64,000 nucleotides of DNA from Brevibacillus porteri (GCF_003013475.1 NZ_PXZO01000065.1:1-64000); one strand, 5' to 3'; positions 1 to 8,758 are shown, counted from the stretch's first letter. Notes: generated by a model not told the origin, from the sequence alone. Translations and numbers: made by a program.

Positions 1-16
1 ACAAAACTTTTGACAG

Positions 17-46
17 ACCCAAAGCATACACGCTTGGGTGCTTTCC
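17..46 (-). terminator. Hairpin downstream of the SF0329-type gene
   Basis: Arms at 17-25 and 32-39 pair with one bulge. The hairpin lies about 40 bases past the stop of the minus-strand gene that ends at 84. It could end that transcript or one entering from outside the window. The T-tract is weak in both directions. Confidence 0.35.
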
Positions 47-83
47 TATTTTATTCAGATACTCATTTACACGATATTTATTT

Positions 84-653
84 TCATAATGTACTAAGCC
101 GTAATTCATAAAAATACTGCACAATTGGATGCTTGAACGTCATCTTCTCGGCCATATTTAAAATCCTCTTTTTTCCAACTCTTCTGTCCACCAAGGCTAG
201 AATATTCAATAAGATATCATTGCTCTCTATGCTTTCCTCTATAGAAATAGATAAAAATCTATTAGCCACAACCATAAAATTTGATTTACTTAATGATGCC
301 TGTGCTGACAAAAGCTCCTTTGCATATTCTGATATTTTTCTACTTCTTGCAATTACTATTAGACGATCCTCCGGAACGATCCCCTTGGTATCTTTTCTGA
401 CCGCTTCAATTTCTTCATTGTTGATAGGAATTTGGATATCTGAATCATTCTTAATTTCCTGCTCTGTCTGATACCATCTGATTGAGCTAGTTATATCACT
501 CATATTAAGTACGTTCTTTTTATCTACGGCAATATAACAAATTCCGGATTTATCAGGTAAATAACGGTAACCGGTTGCACGGTATTCGACCCTTCCATCT
601 AACGCAGGACAGAGAAAGCTCTCCAGTTGTTTCTTCACTTTGCTCCAGGACAT
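84..653 (-). CDS. SF0329 family protein, function unknown
   Basis: This 189-residue soluble protein has no signal peptide or membrane segment. The N-terminal pattern SWSKVKKQLESFLCPAL, then a GYRYLPDKSG block around residue 30, matches what I know as the SF0329 family, which is widespread and uncharacterised. The start is an ATG preceded by TTAGGAGG on the minus strand. Base composition is more AT-rich than the rlmD region next door, and the neighbour at 742-980 is a broken small gene. That suggests an accessory patch. Proteins like this often sit in orphan immunity-type clusters, but that is context from other genomes and nothing here proves it. Confidence 0.7.
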   Translation of the reverse strand: MSWSKVKKQLESFLCPALDGRVEYRATGYRYLPDKSGICYIAVDKKNVLNMSDITSSIRWYQTEQEIKNDSDIQIPINNEEIEAVRKDTKGIVPEDRLIVIARSRKISEYAKELLSAQASLSKSNFMVVANRFLSISIEESIESNDILLNILALVDRRVGKKRILNMAEKMTFKHPIVQYFYELRLSTL

Positions 654-741
654 GTATCCTCCTAAGTTCTCAAGGCCTTCTACGAGTATTTGCGGCAGTT
701 AGGCCTATGGCTCTGTTAAACATTAATGTTGATAGCTACTC

Positions 742-980
742 CTAATGATCACCATTTTCCCAAAGTGGATATTCTATATCACATAAGTGCGTTATAATCC
801 ACATTCTAAATTGCTCACTTATAAAATCCGCATGCTCTTCTAACTCCTTAAATCTATTACCATAATATATTGTTGCTTTTTCTAGCCTCTCGTCTTGGGA
901 CATATCATCCGTTGCCCTAAAACACCTAAATCTACGGTTAAACTCCAGTAAGCTTCACCATCTCTATCTATTTTTATCAT
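742..980 (-). pseudogene. Frameshifted small gene, function unknown
   Basis: A well-placed ATG at 980 with GGGAGGAC upstream opens a frame that reads MIKIDRDGEAYWSLTVDLG and soon stops. In the next frame, from about 920, reading continues as FRATDDMSQDERLEKATIY through to ENGDH and a stop at 742. The two pieces together would give an intact protein of about 80 residues, so a single-base indel near 920-925 has broken it. The AT-rich composition matches the upstream SF0329-type gene. A sequencing error is the alternative. I do not recognise a family. Confidence 0.55.
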
Positions 981-1148
981 AATGTCCTCCCATACTCATA
1001 AAACTGAGATTCGTCGTGCTATTGGTCTATATACGAAATCAAGGTAGTTTCATCCATAATATGATTATAGTCTCATAAAAAAAGCAGAGGGAGGCCTCTG
1101 CTACAATAAATCTCAATTATTTATGTCCACGAATGGTTTTTTCTTTAA

Positions 1149-2534
1149 CTACACTGTCTTCACAAGAAGAGCCACACTCTCCACATGCGCCGTATGCGGG
1201 AACATATCCACCGGCTGCACGCTCTTCAACTCATACCGCTGCATCAGCTTCCCAACATCCTTCGCCAGCGTAGAAGGATTACAAGACACATACACGATCT
1301 TCTTCGGCTGCACATCCAACAGGGAACGAATCAGCGCATCATCCAGGCCAGTTCGCGGTGGGTCAACTACGACAACATCCGGTCGAGTCCCTTGCTTGGC
1401 CCATTTCGGCATCAAGACCTCGGCACGACCCACGTGAAAGCTGGCATTCGCCGCTTGGTTACGCTCTGCATTGCGATTGGCATCCTCGACAGCCTCAGGA
1501 ATCAGCTCGATCCCGCGAACCTCACGGGCATAAGGAGCGAGCCACAAGCCAATCGTCCCTGTACCACAATACAAATCGAGCACGAGCTCTTTTCCGGTCA
1601 GTCCAGCAGCCGTTTTCACCTGATTGTACAGCTTTTGCGTCTGCTCGGGATTCAATTGGAAGAAGGCACGAGCAGACAAGTCGAAGGATAGCTCACCCAG
1701 CTTTTCAGCAATGGAAGCCCTGCCCCATAAGGATAATGTCTTGTCACCGAAAACAAGCGATGTTTTTTGCGTGTTTACGTTTTGCGCGATTCCTACCAGC
1801 TCAGGCAGTCTCGTACGGAGCTCCAAAAGCAGCTCCTTCACTCGTGGTATTTCTGGGGTAGCCGTTACAAGCGTTAATTGCGTTTCACCCGTAGCAAAAG
1901 CGACACGAGCGACGATCGTGCGGATGACGCCCGTCCGTTTTTTCTCGTCGTAGATCGGAATCCCGAGCTCTTCGATGATTTGTTTCGCGGTTTGGACGAT
2001 TTTCGTTGTCGCTTCATGCTGCACCTGACAGCCTTCCAAATTGACGAGCTTGTGGCTACCTGTTTGATACAGTCCAGCGATGAGCTTGCCATTTTCCTTG
2101 CCCACCTGAAACTGTGCTTTATTTCGATACGACCACGGATTATCCATACCAATCGTAGGGGAGACTGGTGGCTGATTCAGTCGAGCGTATTTGCGCAGTG
2201 ACTCGATGACGATTTCCTGCTTGCTCGCCAGCTGTGCGGCATAATCCATGTGCTGCAAGCTGCATCCTCCACACTCCGCATAGACTGGACAGGGGGGCTT
2301 CGTGCGAGATGCTGATTTTTCAACGACGCGTAAAAGACGCGCGGTCGCGTATTTTTCTCTTGCCTCGGTCACCTCTGCATGGACGACCTCACCAGGGAGA
2401 GCACCCTCTACAAAAACGATTTTTCTTTTAAAATAGCCGATCCCTTCGCCATTAATGCCCAAGCTCTTGATCGTGAGCGTCATTTGCTGGCCGACACGGA
2501 TGCTGGCGTCTTGTTCTTTTTTTTGCATTGTCAT
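1149..2534 (-). CDS. rlmD: 23S rRNA (uracil-C5)-methyltransferase, RlmD/RlmCD type
   Basis: This enzyme transfers methyl from S-adenosylmethionine to C5 of a uridine in 23S rRNA. From the chosen start it has 461 residues: a TRAM RNA-binding domain at about 10-70; four cysteines (C82, C88, C91, C169) placed like the family's iron-sulfur ligands; the SAM motif LDLYCGTGTIG near 319-329; DPPRTGL at 391; and the catalytic loop VSCNP with nucleophile C418. I start at the ATG at 2534 because GAGGAG lies 10 bases upstream. The frame stays open to 2630, but there is no ribosome binding site there. Gram-positive members can methylate two sites (RlmCD). Which sites this one uses cannot be read from sequence. 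Confidence 0.93.
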   Translation of the reverse strand: MTMQKKEQDASIRVGQQMTLTIKSLGINGEGIGYFKRKIVFVEGALPGEVVHAEVTEAREKYATARLLRVVEKSASRTKPPCPVYAECGGCSLQHMDYAAQLASKQEIVIESLRKYARLNQPPVSPTIGMDNPWSYRNKAQFQVGKENGKLIAGLYQTGSHKLVNLEGCQVQHEATTKIVQTAKQIIEELGIPIYDEKKRTGVIRTIVARVAFATGETQLTLVTATPEIPRVKELLLELRTRLPELVGIAQNVNTQKTSLVFGDKTLSLWGRASIAEKLGELSFDLSARAFFQLNPEQTQKLYNQVKTAAGLTGKELVLDLYCGTGTIGLWLAPYAREVRGIELIPEAVEDANRNAERNQAANASFHVGRAEVLMPKWAKQGTRPDVVVVDPPRTGLDDALIRSLLDVQPKKIVYVSCNPSTLAKDVGKLMQRYELKSVQPVDMFPHTAHVESVALLVKTV

Positions 2535-2667
2535 CTGTTCCGTTCTCCTCAAGCAATTCAGTATTTCCCTATTATAGAGCATTACGAGAGACGTTGCATG
2601 TATGCGAGAAGGTCTCACAGATAATGGCAACTTCCTGTCCAGCTTTGTTTTTGTTATAATAGAGGTT

Positions 2668-2834
2668 GTTCAAAAAGTCGTCTTTTGATCACGAAGTAGT
2701 TCTGAGGGCTAATGCGACATCGAAAGAGGCGTTCACCTTCGAAGTCCGGTGCTCATGTAGGTTCCCCTACACTCCGCTCCTCCTTCTTCAGGTTCTCGCC
2801 ACTTTCTCGGTGCTGAAAAGACGACTTTTTGAAC
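2668..2834. repeat. 167-bp element with perfect 19-bp terminal inverted repeats
   Basis: The ends 2668-2686 and 2816-2834 are perfect inverted repeats of 19 bases, and the interior has no convincing ORF. It lies between the rlmD start and the next plus-strand gene and fills most of that 345-base gap. The size and ends fit a miniature inverted-repeat element or a dispersed bacterial repeat. No clear target-site duplication is visible. No second copy of the terminal repeat is in this window. Confidence 0.6.
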
Positions 2835-2879
2835 TCGTATTAAATAGTGCGGAGAATAATGAGGGAGTTGTGACGCTAG

Positions 2880-3221
2880 ATGCAAGATCTATTTGAAAAA
2901 ATGAAAGAATATCTCAACATGGATACTGAGATTTCTTTTGACGAGTTTGATGGCTACTACAAAAAGGTAACCGCGTTTCTAAACGATAGCTGGGAGACGT
3001 TGAACGAGGAAGATACCATGCTCATGCTGTTCATCCTCGACAACCTCAAGTCGAACGGTGAAGAACGTTCCAAGCGCAAAATCAAGGAAGCGAAAAAATA
3101 CGCAAAAATGGCGCAACGCACTGAGATTTGGGCAAATGCACTGATCGGCCGTCTGCGTGAAGCTGGTTTGACGGATGAAGAAATCGGCAAGCGTTACGAA
3201 GCGATTTACGAAGCAGTATAG
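2880..3221 (+). CDS. Hypothetical 113-residue helical protein
   Basis: This small, acidic, mostly helical cytosolic protein has no cysteines, signal peptide or membrane segment. The C-terminal part (residues 66-113) is rich in Lys, Glu and Ala and looks like two amphipathic helices, ending in LTDEEIGKRYEAIYEAV. The start ATG at 2880 follows GAGGGAG at about 12 bases. It stands alone between the inverted-repeat element and its own strong terminator at 3236-3287, so it is probably a single-gene transcript. I do not recognise a family. Confidence 0.75.
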   Translation: MQDLFEKMKEYLNMDTEISFDEFDGYYKKVTAFLNDSWETLNEEDTMLMLFILDNLKSNGEERSKRKIKEAKKYAKMAQRTEIWANALIGRLREAGLTDEEIGKRYEAIYEAV

Positions 3222-3235
3222 GATGTAGCGAATAG

Positions 3236-3287
3236 AAAAACGGGTACCGTTTTGAGTGTAATAGCTCGAAAGGGAACCCGTTTTTTT
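3236..3287 (+). terminator. Intrinsic terminator after the 113-residue gene
   Basis: The long hairpin AAAACGGGT/ACCCGTTTT has additional inner pairing (TTTTGAG with CTCGAAA) and is followed by seven T residues. It begins 14 bases after the stop codon at 3221. Confidence 0.85.
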
Positions 3288-3318
3288 GTCATGGCTTTCC
3301 TGCCAAATAACAAGAAGA

Positions 3319-3347
3319 TTGACAACTTGTGGGTTTCGGCGTAGAAT
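3319..3347 (+). promoter_or_regulatory. Sigma-A promoter for the ilvA T-box transcript
   Basis: TTGACA at 3319-3324 and TAGAAT at 3342-3347 are separated by 17 bases. It sits about 30 bases upstream of the T-box leader. Confidence 0.7.
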
Positions 3348-3377
3348 GTTTAACTAATTCGAATAGTTCGTATGTAT

Positions 3378-3682
3378 GAGCGTTGAAAAGGAAGAGTAGA
3401 AACAGTAAGCAGCGTGCAGAGAGCCGTTCCCCGTGCTGAAAGAATGGCCGCCAGCCTGTTTTGAAAATCACCTTGGAGCATTGTCCTGGAAAAACAGCTT
3501 GTTTAGCCAGTGAGTATAGGACAACGAATTCGTCCTCGTTATCGGACGGGAGTTTCATAGTGAACTTCCTAAGTCTGTTTTTCGTGAGGAAGACAGAGAT
3601 GCTGAGTGGTACCGCGATGCCCTCGCCTCAGCCAGCCGTGCGCAAATTGTGCGTTGCTGGTTTGGGGCGGGGGCTTTTTGAT
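3378..3682 (+). promoter_or_regulatory. Isoleucine T-box leader of ilvA
   Basis: The T-box core GAGTGGTACCGCG lies at 3604-3616. Upstream is a stem I region starting with GAAAAGGAAGAGTAG. A candidate specifier triplet ATC (Ile) sits at 3467-3469, in the context GAAAATCACC. Downstream, 3618-3626 pairs with 3666-3674 and is followed by a T-run, giving the terminator that competes with the antiterminator. Uncharged tRNA-Ile should stabilise readthrough into ilvA, which fits threonine deaminase as the first committed step to isoleucine. The specifier was picked by eye and needs folding to confirm. Confidence 0.88.
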
Positions 3683-3732
3683 TTGGTCTGGTCCCTACTA
3701 CAAAAGAGAAGGTACTTAGGAGGAACATATAT

Positions 3733-4980
3733 ATGCATACAGTCAGAGTGGAAGACATCGTAGTAGCCAATCATGCATTGAAAGACGTGGTGGAGAAGAC
3801 TCCCTTGCAAAAAAACAAAGTTCTGTCTGAGCGCTACGGCTGCAACGTGTATTTGAAAAGAGAAGATTTGCAGGTGGTTCGTTCCTTCAAAATTCGCGGT
3901 GCTTATCATTTTATGCGGAATCTTTCGACAATGGAGCGAGAGCGTGGTGTCGTTTGTGCAAGTGCGGGCAATCATGCGCAGGGTGTAGCCTACTCGTGTA
4001 ACCATTTGCAAATCAAAGGCACGATCTTTATGCCAGCGACCACCCCACGTCAAAAAATATCGCAGGTCAAGCTGTTTGGTGGCTCCTATGTAGAAGTTGT
4101 ATTGATCGGTGACACCTTCGATGATTCATTCGCAGAGGCGATGAAGTATTGCATTCAGGAAGATCGGACCTTTGTCCACCCGTTTGACGATCCATTGGTG
4201 GTAGCCGGACAAGGAACAGTCGGACTCGAGATTATGAATGACATGGAAGAACCAGCTGATTTCGTCTTTATGAGTATCGGTGGAGGTGGATTGGCAGCGG
4301 GTGTGGGAACGTACGTAAAAGGCATCAGCCCAAACACACAGATCATTGGTGTGGAACCAGCCGGAGCAGCTTCGATGCAAGCCGCTTTGGAACAACGCGA
4401 CGTTGTCACCTTAGATGAAATTGACAAGTTTGTCGATGGTGCAGCTGTCAAGCAAGTGGGGCAGCTAACGATGAGTATTTGTCAGGAGCTGCTGGATGAC
4501 ATCGTGCTGGTGCCAGAAGGCAAGGTGTGCACAACCATTTTGGAGCTGTATAACAGCAATGCCATCGTCGTAGAACCTGCAGGTGCCCTGTCGATTGCGG
4601 CTCTCGATTACTACCGGGATCAAATCGCTGGGAAAAACGTAGTGTGTGTCATCAGCGGTGGAAACAACGACATTGACCGGATGCAAGAGATCAAGGAACG
4701 CTCCCTGCTGCATGAGGGCTTGAAGCATTATTTTGTGATCAATTTCCCACAGCGTGCCGGAGCCTTGCGAGAGTTTATGGAAAAAGTACTGGGGCCGCAC
4801 GATGATATCACACGCTTTGAGTATACGAAAAAGAACAACAAAGAAAATGGTCCTGCGCTGGTTGGGATTGAAATGAAATGTAAAGATGACTATCAGCCAT
4901 TAATCAGCCGGATGAAGCAGCACGGTATCCGCTATGTAGAGATTACACATGATCCGTATTTGTTCAATCTGCTGATTTAG
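3733..4980 (+). CDS. ilvA: Threonine ammonia-lyase (threonine deaminase), biosynthetic
   Basis: This PLP enzyme deaminates L-threonine to 2-oxobutyrate, the first step specific to isoleucine. The PLP lysine is K53 in RSFKIRGAYHF. The phosphate-binding glycine loop SIGGGGLAAG is near residue 185. The C-terminal 85 residues (from about 330, HYFVINFPQRAGALREF) form one ACT-like regulatory domain, the short form typical of Bacillus IlvA. The length of 415 residues is normal. The start ATG has AGGAGG 9 bases upstream. The isoleucine T-box leader directly upstream controls it. Confidence 0.95.
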   Translation: MHTVRVEDIVVANHALKDVVEKTPLQKNKVLSERYGCNVYLKREDLQVVRSFKIRGAYHFMRNLSTMERERGVVCASAGNHAQGVAYSCNHLQIKGTIFMPATTPRQKISQVKLFGGSYVEVVLIGDTFDDSFAEAMKYCIQEDRTFVHPFDDPLVVAGQGTVGLEIMNDMEEPADFVFMSIGGGGLAAGVGTYVKGISPNTQIIGVEPAGAASMQAALEQRDVVTLDEIDKFVDGAAVKQVGQLTMSICQELLDDIVLVPEGKVCTTILELYNSNAIVVEPAGALSIAALDYYRDQIAGKNVVCVISGGNNDIDRMQEIKERSLLHEGLKHYFVINFPQRAGALREFMEKVLGPHDDITRFEYTKKNNKENGPALVGIEMKCKDDYQPLISRMKQHGIRYVEITHDPYLFNLLI

Positions 4981-5161
4981 GTCCTTGTTTTACAACAGAT
5001 GCGGAATTTGCAAAAATGTATGAATACAGCGAAAAAAGGAGCAATGAAGAGAGAATGAGCGAGAGAGAAAGATAAATCGGCGTAATGTATTATAACAAAC
5101 TTTTATAAAACAGATGCTGTTGTAATACAATACAGATAATAACACACGGGGGGTTTTAATC

Positions 5162-5323
5162 ATGACGCCGATCACTACTTTCTTTCGCAATCTCGAAGCA
5201 AAATGCTGTGCTGCTTGCGGTCAGATGATCCACGAACAAGCAGAATCGTATGCAACTGAATGCACACCATGCCAAGAGCAAGCATCCTTTGACGCTTACA
5301 AGTACTATCATCAAAAACGCTAA
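5162..5323 (+). CDS. YhfH-like small zinc-ribbon protein
   Basis: A 53-residue ORF begins at an ATG with GGGGGG about 8 bases upstream. It starts MTPITTFFRNLEAK and then has four cysteines in two pairs, CAACG and CTPC, spaced like a zinc ribbon. The N-terminal FFRNL pattern and the paired cysteines match the YhfH family of tiny Bacillus proteins, whose function is unknown. The C-terminal extension YKYYHQKR is longer than in the proteins I recall. A terminator hairpin follows at 5349-5393. Confidence 0.7.
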   Translation: MTPITTFFRNLEAKCCAACGQMIHEQAESYATECTPCQEQASFDAYKYYHQKR

Positions 5324-5348
5324 GTCGATCATGAATACTGGATAAAAC

Positions 5349-5393
5349 AGGTGTACCACAGGGCATGAGCCATGGCAGGTATACCTTTTTTTT
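5349..5393 (+). terminator. Terminator after the YhfH-like gene
   Basis: AGGTGTACC at 5349-5357 pairs with GGTATACCT at 5378-5386 and is followed by a run of T residues. Confidence 0.75.
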
Positions 5394-5402
5394 GATTCAA
5401 AG

Positions 5403-5434
5403 AAAAAGCCGCTGTTCCATAACAACGGCTTTTT
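5403..5434. terminator. Bidirectional terminator between convergent genes
   Basis: AAAAAGCCG...CGGCTTTTT forms a hairpin with A and T tracts on both sides. It lies between the plus-strand YhfH-like gene and the minus-strand gene ending at 5441, and can serve both. Confidence 0.8.
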
Positions 5435-5440
5435 CGCATG

Positions 5441-5746
5441 TCAGCGCGGTTTCTCGGCCTGTTTTGCAGCTTCCTGCTTGACGTAATCAATCAGCCCCAA
5501 TTGAAAGCCTTCCTGTGTAAGGAGTCGTTTGGCTTCATACGTACTCGGATAGTAGGCTTGGACATGCGGATCGTTGTCCAAAACGTAACGACACGCCTGA
5601 TCACGAGACAACTCCTGGTACCAGTCTGTCTGTTTGATTTGGGCGACGAGATCCTCATAGGCTGGTTCCGGCTTTTTCCATGGATTCAAACGATGAATAA
5701 TTTCACCAAGGATTGCAACAACGATTAGAATTCCGATTAAAAACAT
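5441..5746 (-). CDS. Hypothetical protein with one N-terminal membrane helix
   Basis: From the chosen ATG at 5746 (GAGGTG lies 6 bases upstream) the product has 101 residues. Residues 2-18 (FLIGILIVVAILGEIIH) form a membrane anchor, followed by NPWKKPEPAYEDL and a soluble, charged helical tail. The reading frame remains open to 6073, but that extension overlaps the opposite-strand gene and has no ribosome binding site, so I discard it. Function is unknown. It is divergent from the gene at 5903. Confidence 0.7.
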   Translation of the reverse strand: MFLIGILIVVAILGEIIHRLNPWKKPEPAYEDLVAQIKQTDWYQELSRDQACRYVLDNDPHVQAYYPSTYEAKRLLTQEGFQLGLIDYVKQEAAKQAEKPR

Positions 5747-5902
5747 GGCTGTCACCTCAAAGGTTGGATCATTCTCATGGTACCACTCTCCTGGAGACGC
5801 CGCCATGGGGAAGTCGGTCTGCTTGCAAAACAAGTAGAAAGCAGGCATGCTATATACTGTAAATAGAAAGGGCCCGATTGCTTGGGATAAGGAGGGCGCG
5901 AG

Positions 5903-6475
5903 ATGTTTCATCCGCTTGTTTTTGACAATATCAGAGTTGTGTTGGAAGGTGCGGTATACGACCGGGACTTCGAAGGGGCAATTACGATTACGAACCGTTC
6001 GGATGTCATGGATATGGCTACATTCCATCGACAGTTTCAGATCCAGTTCAAGCTGGCTGATCAACCTGATCATACCGCAGCTGTCCGTGCTGAGATGCAG
6101 CTTCGTACTCAGTTAGCTGATATTGCAGCCGAGCAGCTAGAACAGCCGTTGACAGATCATATCGGATGTACGATTTGCATCCATTTTTACTTGCAGATGG
6201 AAAATTACAGAGATGTGCCCGCAGAAGCGAGAGAAATCACATCGATTCTCAATGACATCTGGGGGCAGCGTCCGTATATTACACAGAAAGTATCGGCTAA
6301 GCTAGAGGAGCATCGAATCGATTGGCCACCGAAGCAAATAACCAACCAGGTGACGCTGGACTTTCATCGGAAAATTGATGAAGGTAATATCGATGACCTG
6401 AACGAATTAATCGATTATACGGTTCAGTCCCTTCAAAAGCTGCAGCTATACATGGATCAACAAGCAAAAAGGTAA
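5903..6475 (+). CDS. Hypothetical protein, 190 residues
   Basis: This is a soluble protein without signal peptide or membrane segments. The N-terminal part (1-60) looks beta-rich and the C-terminal part (100-190) helical, ending KLQLYMDQQAKR. The start ATG at 5903 has AAGGAGGGCG 8 bases upstream. It lies just before the BirA operator of bioY, so it is not part of the bioY transcript. I do not recognise a family. It is probably a genus-level protein. Confidence 0.7.
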   Translation: MFHPLVFDNIRVVLEGAVYDRDFEGAITITNRSDVMDMATFHRQFQIQFKLADQPDHTAAVRAEMQLRTQLADIAAEQLEQPLTDHIGCTICIHFYLQMENYRDVPAEAREITSILNDIWGQRPYITQKVSAKLEEHRIDWPPKQITNQVTLDFHRKIDEGNIDDLNELIDYTVQSLQKLQLYMDQQAKR

Positions 6476-6519
6476 GCGGACAGAACGGGGATTTACAAAA
6501 GGGCAGATGCGTATTATTA

Positions 6520-6554
6520 TTTTGTTAACCTTATAATATTTTTAGTTAACAAAA
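6520..6554 (+). promoter_or_regulatory. BirA operator over the bioY promoter
   Basis: TTTTGTTAAC at 6520-6529 and GTTAACAAAA at 6545-6554 form a perfect 10-base inverted repeat around a 15-base spacer. This is the classic biotin-repressor operator layout. A TATAAT-like -10 (6532-6537) lies inside the spacer, so BirA bound with biotinyl-AMP would block the promoter. It sits 15 bases before the bioY start. Confidence 0.88.
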
Positions 6555-6569
6555 CGGAGGCTAGTACGC

Positions 6570-7133
6570 ATGAGAAACGAACGCTTGAGATGGCTGTTGC
6601 TCTCTGCCATCTTTGCTGCAATGACAGCGGTATTGTCGCAGGTGACTATTCCCTTGCCGTTGATTCCGATTACCGCGCAGACGTTAGCAGTAGGGCTGAC
6701 GGCGACCATTTTGGGAAGACGATACGGGACACTGGCTTTGGTTATTTACGTTTTGCTCGGTGCAGTCGGATTGCCTGTATTCAGCGAGGCAAAAGGTGGA
6801 TTGCAAATATTAGTCGGCAAATCCGGCGGGTACATATTTGGGTTTATTGCAACCGCTTATGTGACCGGACTCTACCTGGAGAAAACAAGATTCAACCTGA
6901 AAAACGCCATTATCGCCAATATCCTTGGCATGTTTGTCACACTCGCTTTTGGTACAGTACAACTCAAATACGTCATGGACATTCCATGGGATAAAGCTGT
7001 CGCATTTGGTGCAACACCTTTCCTCATTGTAGGCGTTGTCAAAGCAGTTCTGGCTTCTCTGATTGGCATCAAGGTACGCGAGCGACTGATTGCTTCTCGT
7101 CTGTTGCGTACAGATCAACCTGTTACACGATAA
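6570..7133 (+). CDS. bioY: Biotin transporter BioY (ECF S-component)
   Basis: This is the membrane substrate-binding subunit for biotin uptake through an energy-coupling-factor transporter. The 187-residue protein has about six hydrophobic helices. It begins RWLLLSAIFAAMTAVLSQ, followed by IPLPLIPITAQTLAVGL and a GRRYG turn, all typical of BioY. No ATPase or EcfT partner is adjacent, so it probably shares the general ECF module or works alone. The start ATG has GGAGG upstream. The BirA operator at 6520-6554 implies repression when biotin is sufficient. A terminator follows at 7149. Confidence 0.93.
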   Translation: MRNERLRWLLLSAIFAAMTAVLSQVTIPLPLIPITAQTLAVGLTATILGRRYGTLALVIYVLLGAVGLPVFSEAKGGLQILVGKSGGYIFGFIATAYVTGLYLEKTRFNLKNAIIANILGMFVTLAFGTVQLKYVMDIPWDKAVAFGATPFLIVGVVKAVLASLIGIKVRERLIASRLLRTDQPVTR

Positions 7134-7148
7134 ACAAAATGATTTCGT

Positions 7149-7179
7149 AAGCCATCCGAAGTTCGGGTGGCTTTTTTTC
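7149..7179 (+). terminator. Terminator of bioY
   Basis: AAGCCATCCGAA pairs with TTCGGGTGGCTT around a tight loop, followed by T residues, 16 bases after the bioY stop. Confidence 0.88.
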
Positions 7180-7243
7180 GCATAATCTCCTTATCGTGCC
7201 GGATACTATCGGTAGGATTTTGCATGTAAAAAGGAGGAGACAC

Positions 7244-8584
7244 ATGAATATCACGATCACTGGCCCAAAAGGCCTTCCGATCTCAGGGAACTTGATGGCA
7301 TTTCGCCGATCGCCGCTTCAGTTCATCCGCGACGCTGTAGAAGAGCATGGAGAAGTCGTCCATTTTCGCTTTGGTCCTTCCCGCCATGTTTACCTGTTAA
7401 CGAATCCGGATCATATCAAAGAGGTTTTGGTCAGCAAGCAGGCGCATTTTCGAAAAGGAAAAGCATTGCAGTCCGCACGACCTGTCGTAGGGGATGGAAT
7501 TCTCACCAGTGAAGGAAAAAAGCATCTACGACAACGACGGCTTATGCAGCCAGCTTTTCATCGAGAACGTATCGCCAGCTACGGAGAGGTGATGGTCCGG
7601 CAAGCAGTTGATCTTATGTCGGATTGGAAAACCGGGGAGCTGCGCGATATTCACTCGGACATGATGAAAGTAACCCTTGCTATCATTACGGAGACTATGT
7701 TTGGCAAAACCGTCAAGGAAGGTGCGGATCAGATTGGGCATGCCATCGATGTCGGTTTGAAATACGTGGCCAATAAAGGTTCCTCTTTTATCGACATTCC
7801 TTTGTCCGTACCTACTAAAAGCAATCGGGAGTTCCTGGAGTCGAGTGAGCTGCTGGACAAAACGATCTACTCCTTGATCGAAGCTCGTCGTAATAGCGAA
7901 GGAGAAGAGCACAAGGACTTGTTGGGGATGCTTTTGGCTGCGCGTGATGAAGATGATGGGGAAGGAATGACAGATGAGCAGGTGCGCGACGAGGTCATGA
8001 CCATTTTTGTAGCTGGTCATGAGACGACTGCGAATACGATGTCGTGGATTTTTTATTTGCTGGCTACCTATCCCGAGGTGGAGAAAAAACTGCATGACGA
8101 GCTGTCAACCGTACTGTGTGAAAAGCTGCCGACAGTAGAGGACCTACCCCAGCTGAAGTATACGAATCTCATTGTACAGGAAACACTGAGGCTCTATCCA
8201 GCAGCCTGGACGATCAACCGGGAAGTGGTAGAAGAGGTGGAGATCGGCGGTCAAACGTACAAGCCAGGTGAAACACTGATGATGAGCCAATATGTCATGC
8301 ACCGTAACCCACGCTATTATGAGCAGCCTGAACAATTCATTCCAGAGCGTTTTGACAGCGACCTTTTAAAAAGAAATCCAGCTTATGCTTATTTCCCGTT
8401 TGGCGGTGGGCCGCGTGTTTGTATCGGGAACAACTTTGCTTTGATGGAGGCAGCTTTGCTATTGGCAACCATCGCGCAGCGATATCGACTACGACTGGCT
8501 GAACCGAATCAGGAAGTGGAACCCGAGCCGTTGGTCACCTTGCGTCCAAAGAACGGATTGCCGATGCGTTTGGAGAAGAGATAG
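7244..8584 (+). CDS. Cytochrome P450
   Basis: This is a heme-thiolate monooxygenase of 446 residues. The I-helix oxygen-binding motif AGHETTAN is near residue 257, the ExxR motif ETLR near 312, and the heme loop FPFGGGPRVCIG carries the ligand C393. There is no fused reductase domain and no ferredoxin gene nearby, so it needs a redox partner encoded elsewhere. Overall it resembles the fatty-acid/terpene hydroxylase-like soluble P450s of bacilli. The substrate cannot be read from sequence. I start at ATG 7244 because AAGGAGGAG precedes it. The frame opens earlier, at 7196, without a binding site. Confidence 0.92.
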   Translation: MNITITGPKGLPISGNLMAFRRSPLQFIRDAVEEHGEVVHFRFGPSRHVYLLTNPDHIKEVLVSKQAHFRKGKALQSARPVVGDGILTSEGKKHLRQRRLMQPAFHRERIASYGEVMVRQAVDLMSDWKTGELRDIHSDMMKVTLAIITETMFGKTVKEGADQIGHAIDVGLKYVANKGSSFIDIPLSVPTKSNREFLESSELLDKTIYSLIEARRNSEGEEHKDLLGMLLAARDEDDGEGMTDEQVRDEVMTIFVAGHETTANTMSWIFYLLATYPEVEKKLHDELSTVLCEKLPTVEDLPQLKYTNLIVQETLRLYPAAWTINREVVEEVEIGGQTYKPGETLMMSQYVMHRNPRYYEQPEQFIPERFDSDLLKRNPAYAYFPFGGGPRVCIGNNFALMEAALLLATIAQRYRLRLAEPNQEVEPEPLVTLRPKNGLPMRLEKR

Positions 8585-8758
8585 AAAAAAATGGAAATAG
8601 AGGGCAAAAAAAGAGGCATCTTGTCACTACGGTTTCGCCGATTGTGTCAGATACCGAACTGGGGGTTATTTATCACTGAAAGCAACATGCTTACAAAAAT
8701 TATTTTACTAGTAAAATATAAAGAAATAATTAACTGAGAATAAATCTATATAAAGTAA

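Noticed and set aside
1123..2624. Several plus-strand open frames of 81-168 codons opposite rlmD
   Set aside because: They are shadows of the rlmD reading frame, lack ribosome binding sites and have improbable composition.
5747..6073. The N-terminal extension of the minus-strand gene ending at 5441
   Set aside because: It lies over the start of the divergent gene at 5903 and lacks an RBS, while the ATG at 5746 has a good one.
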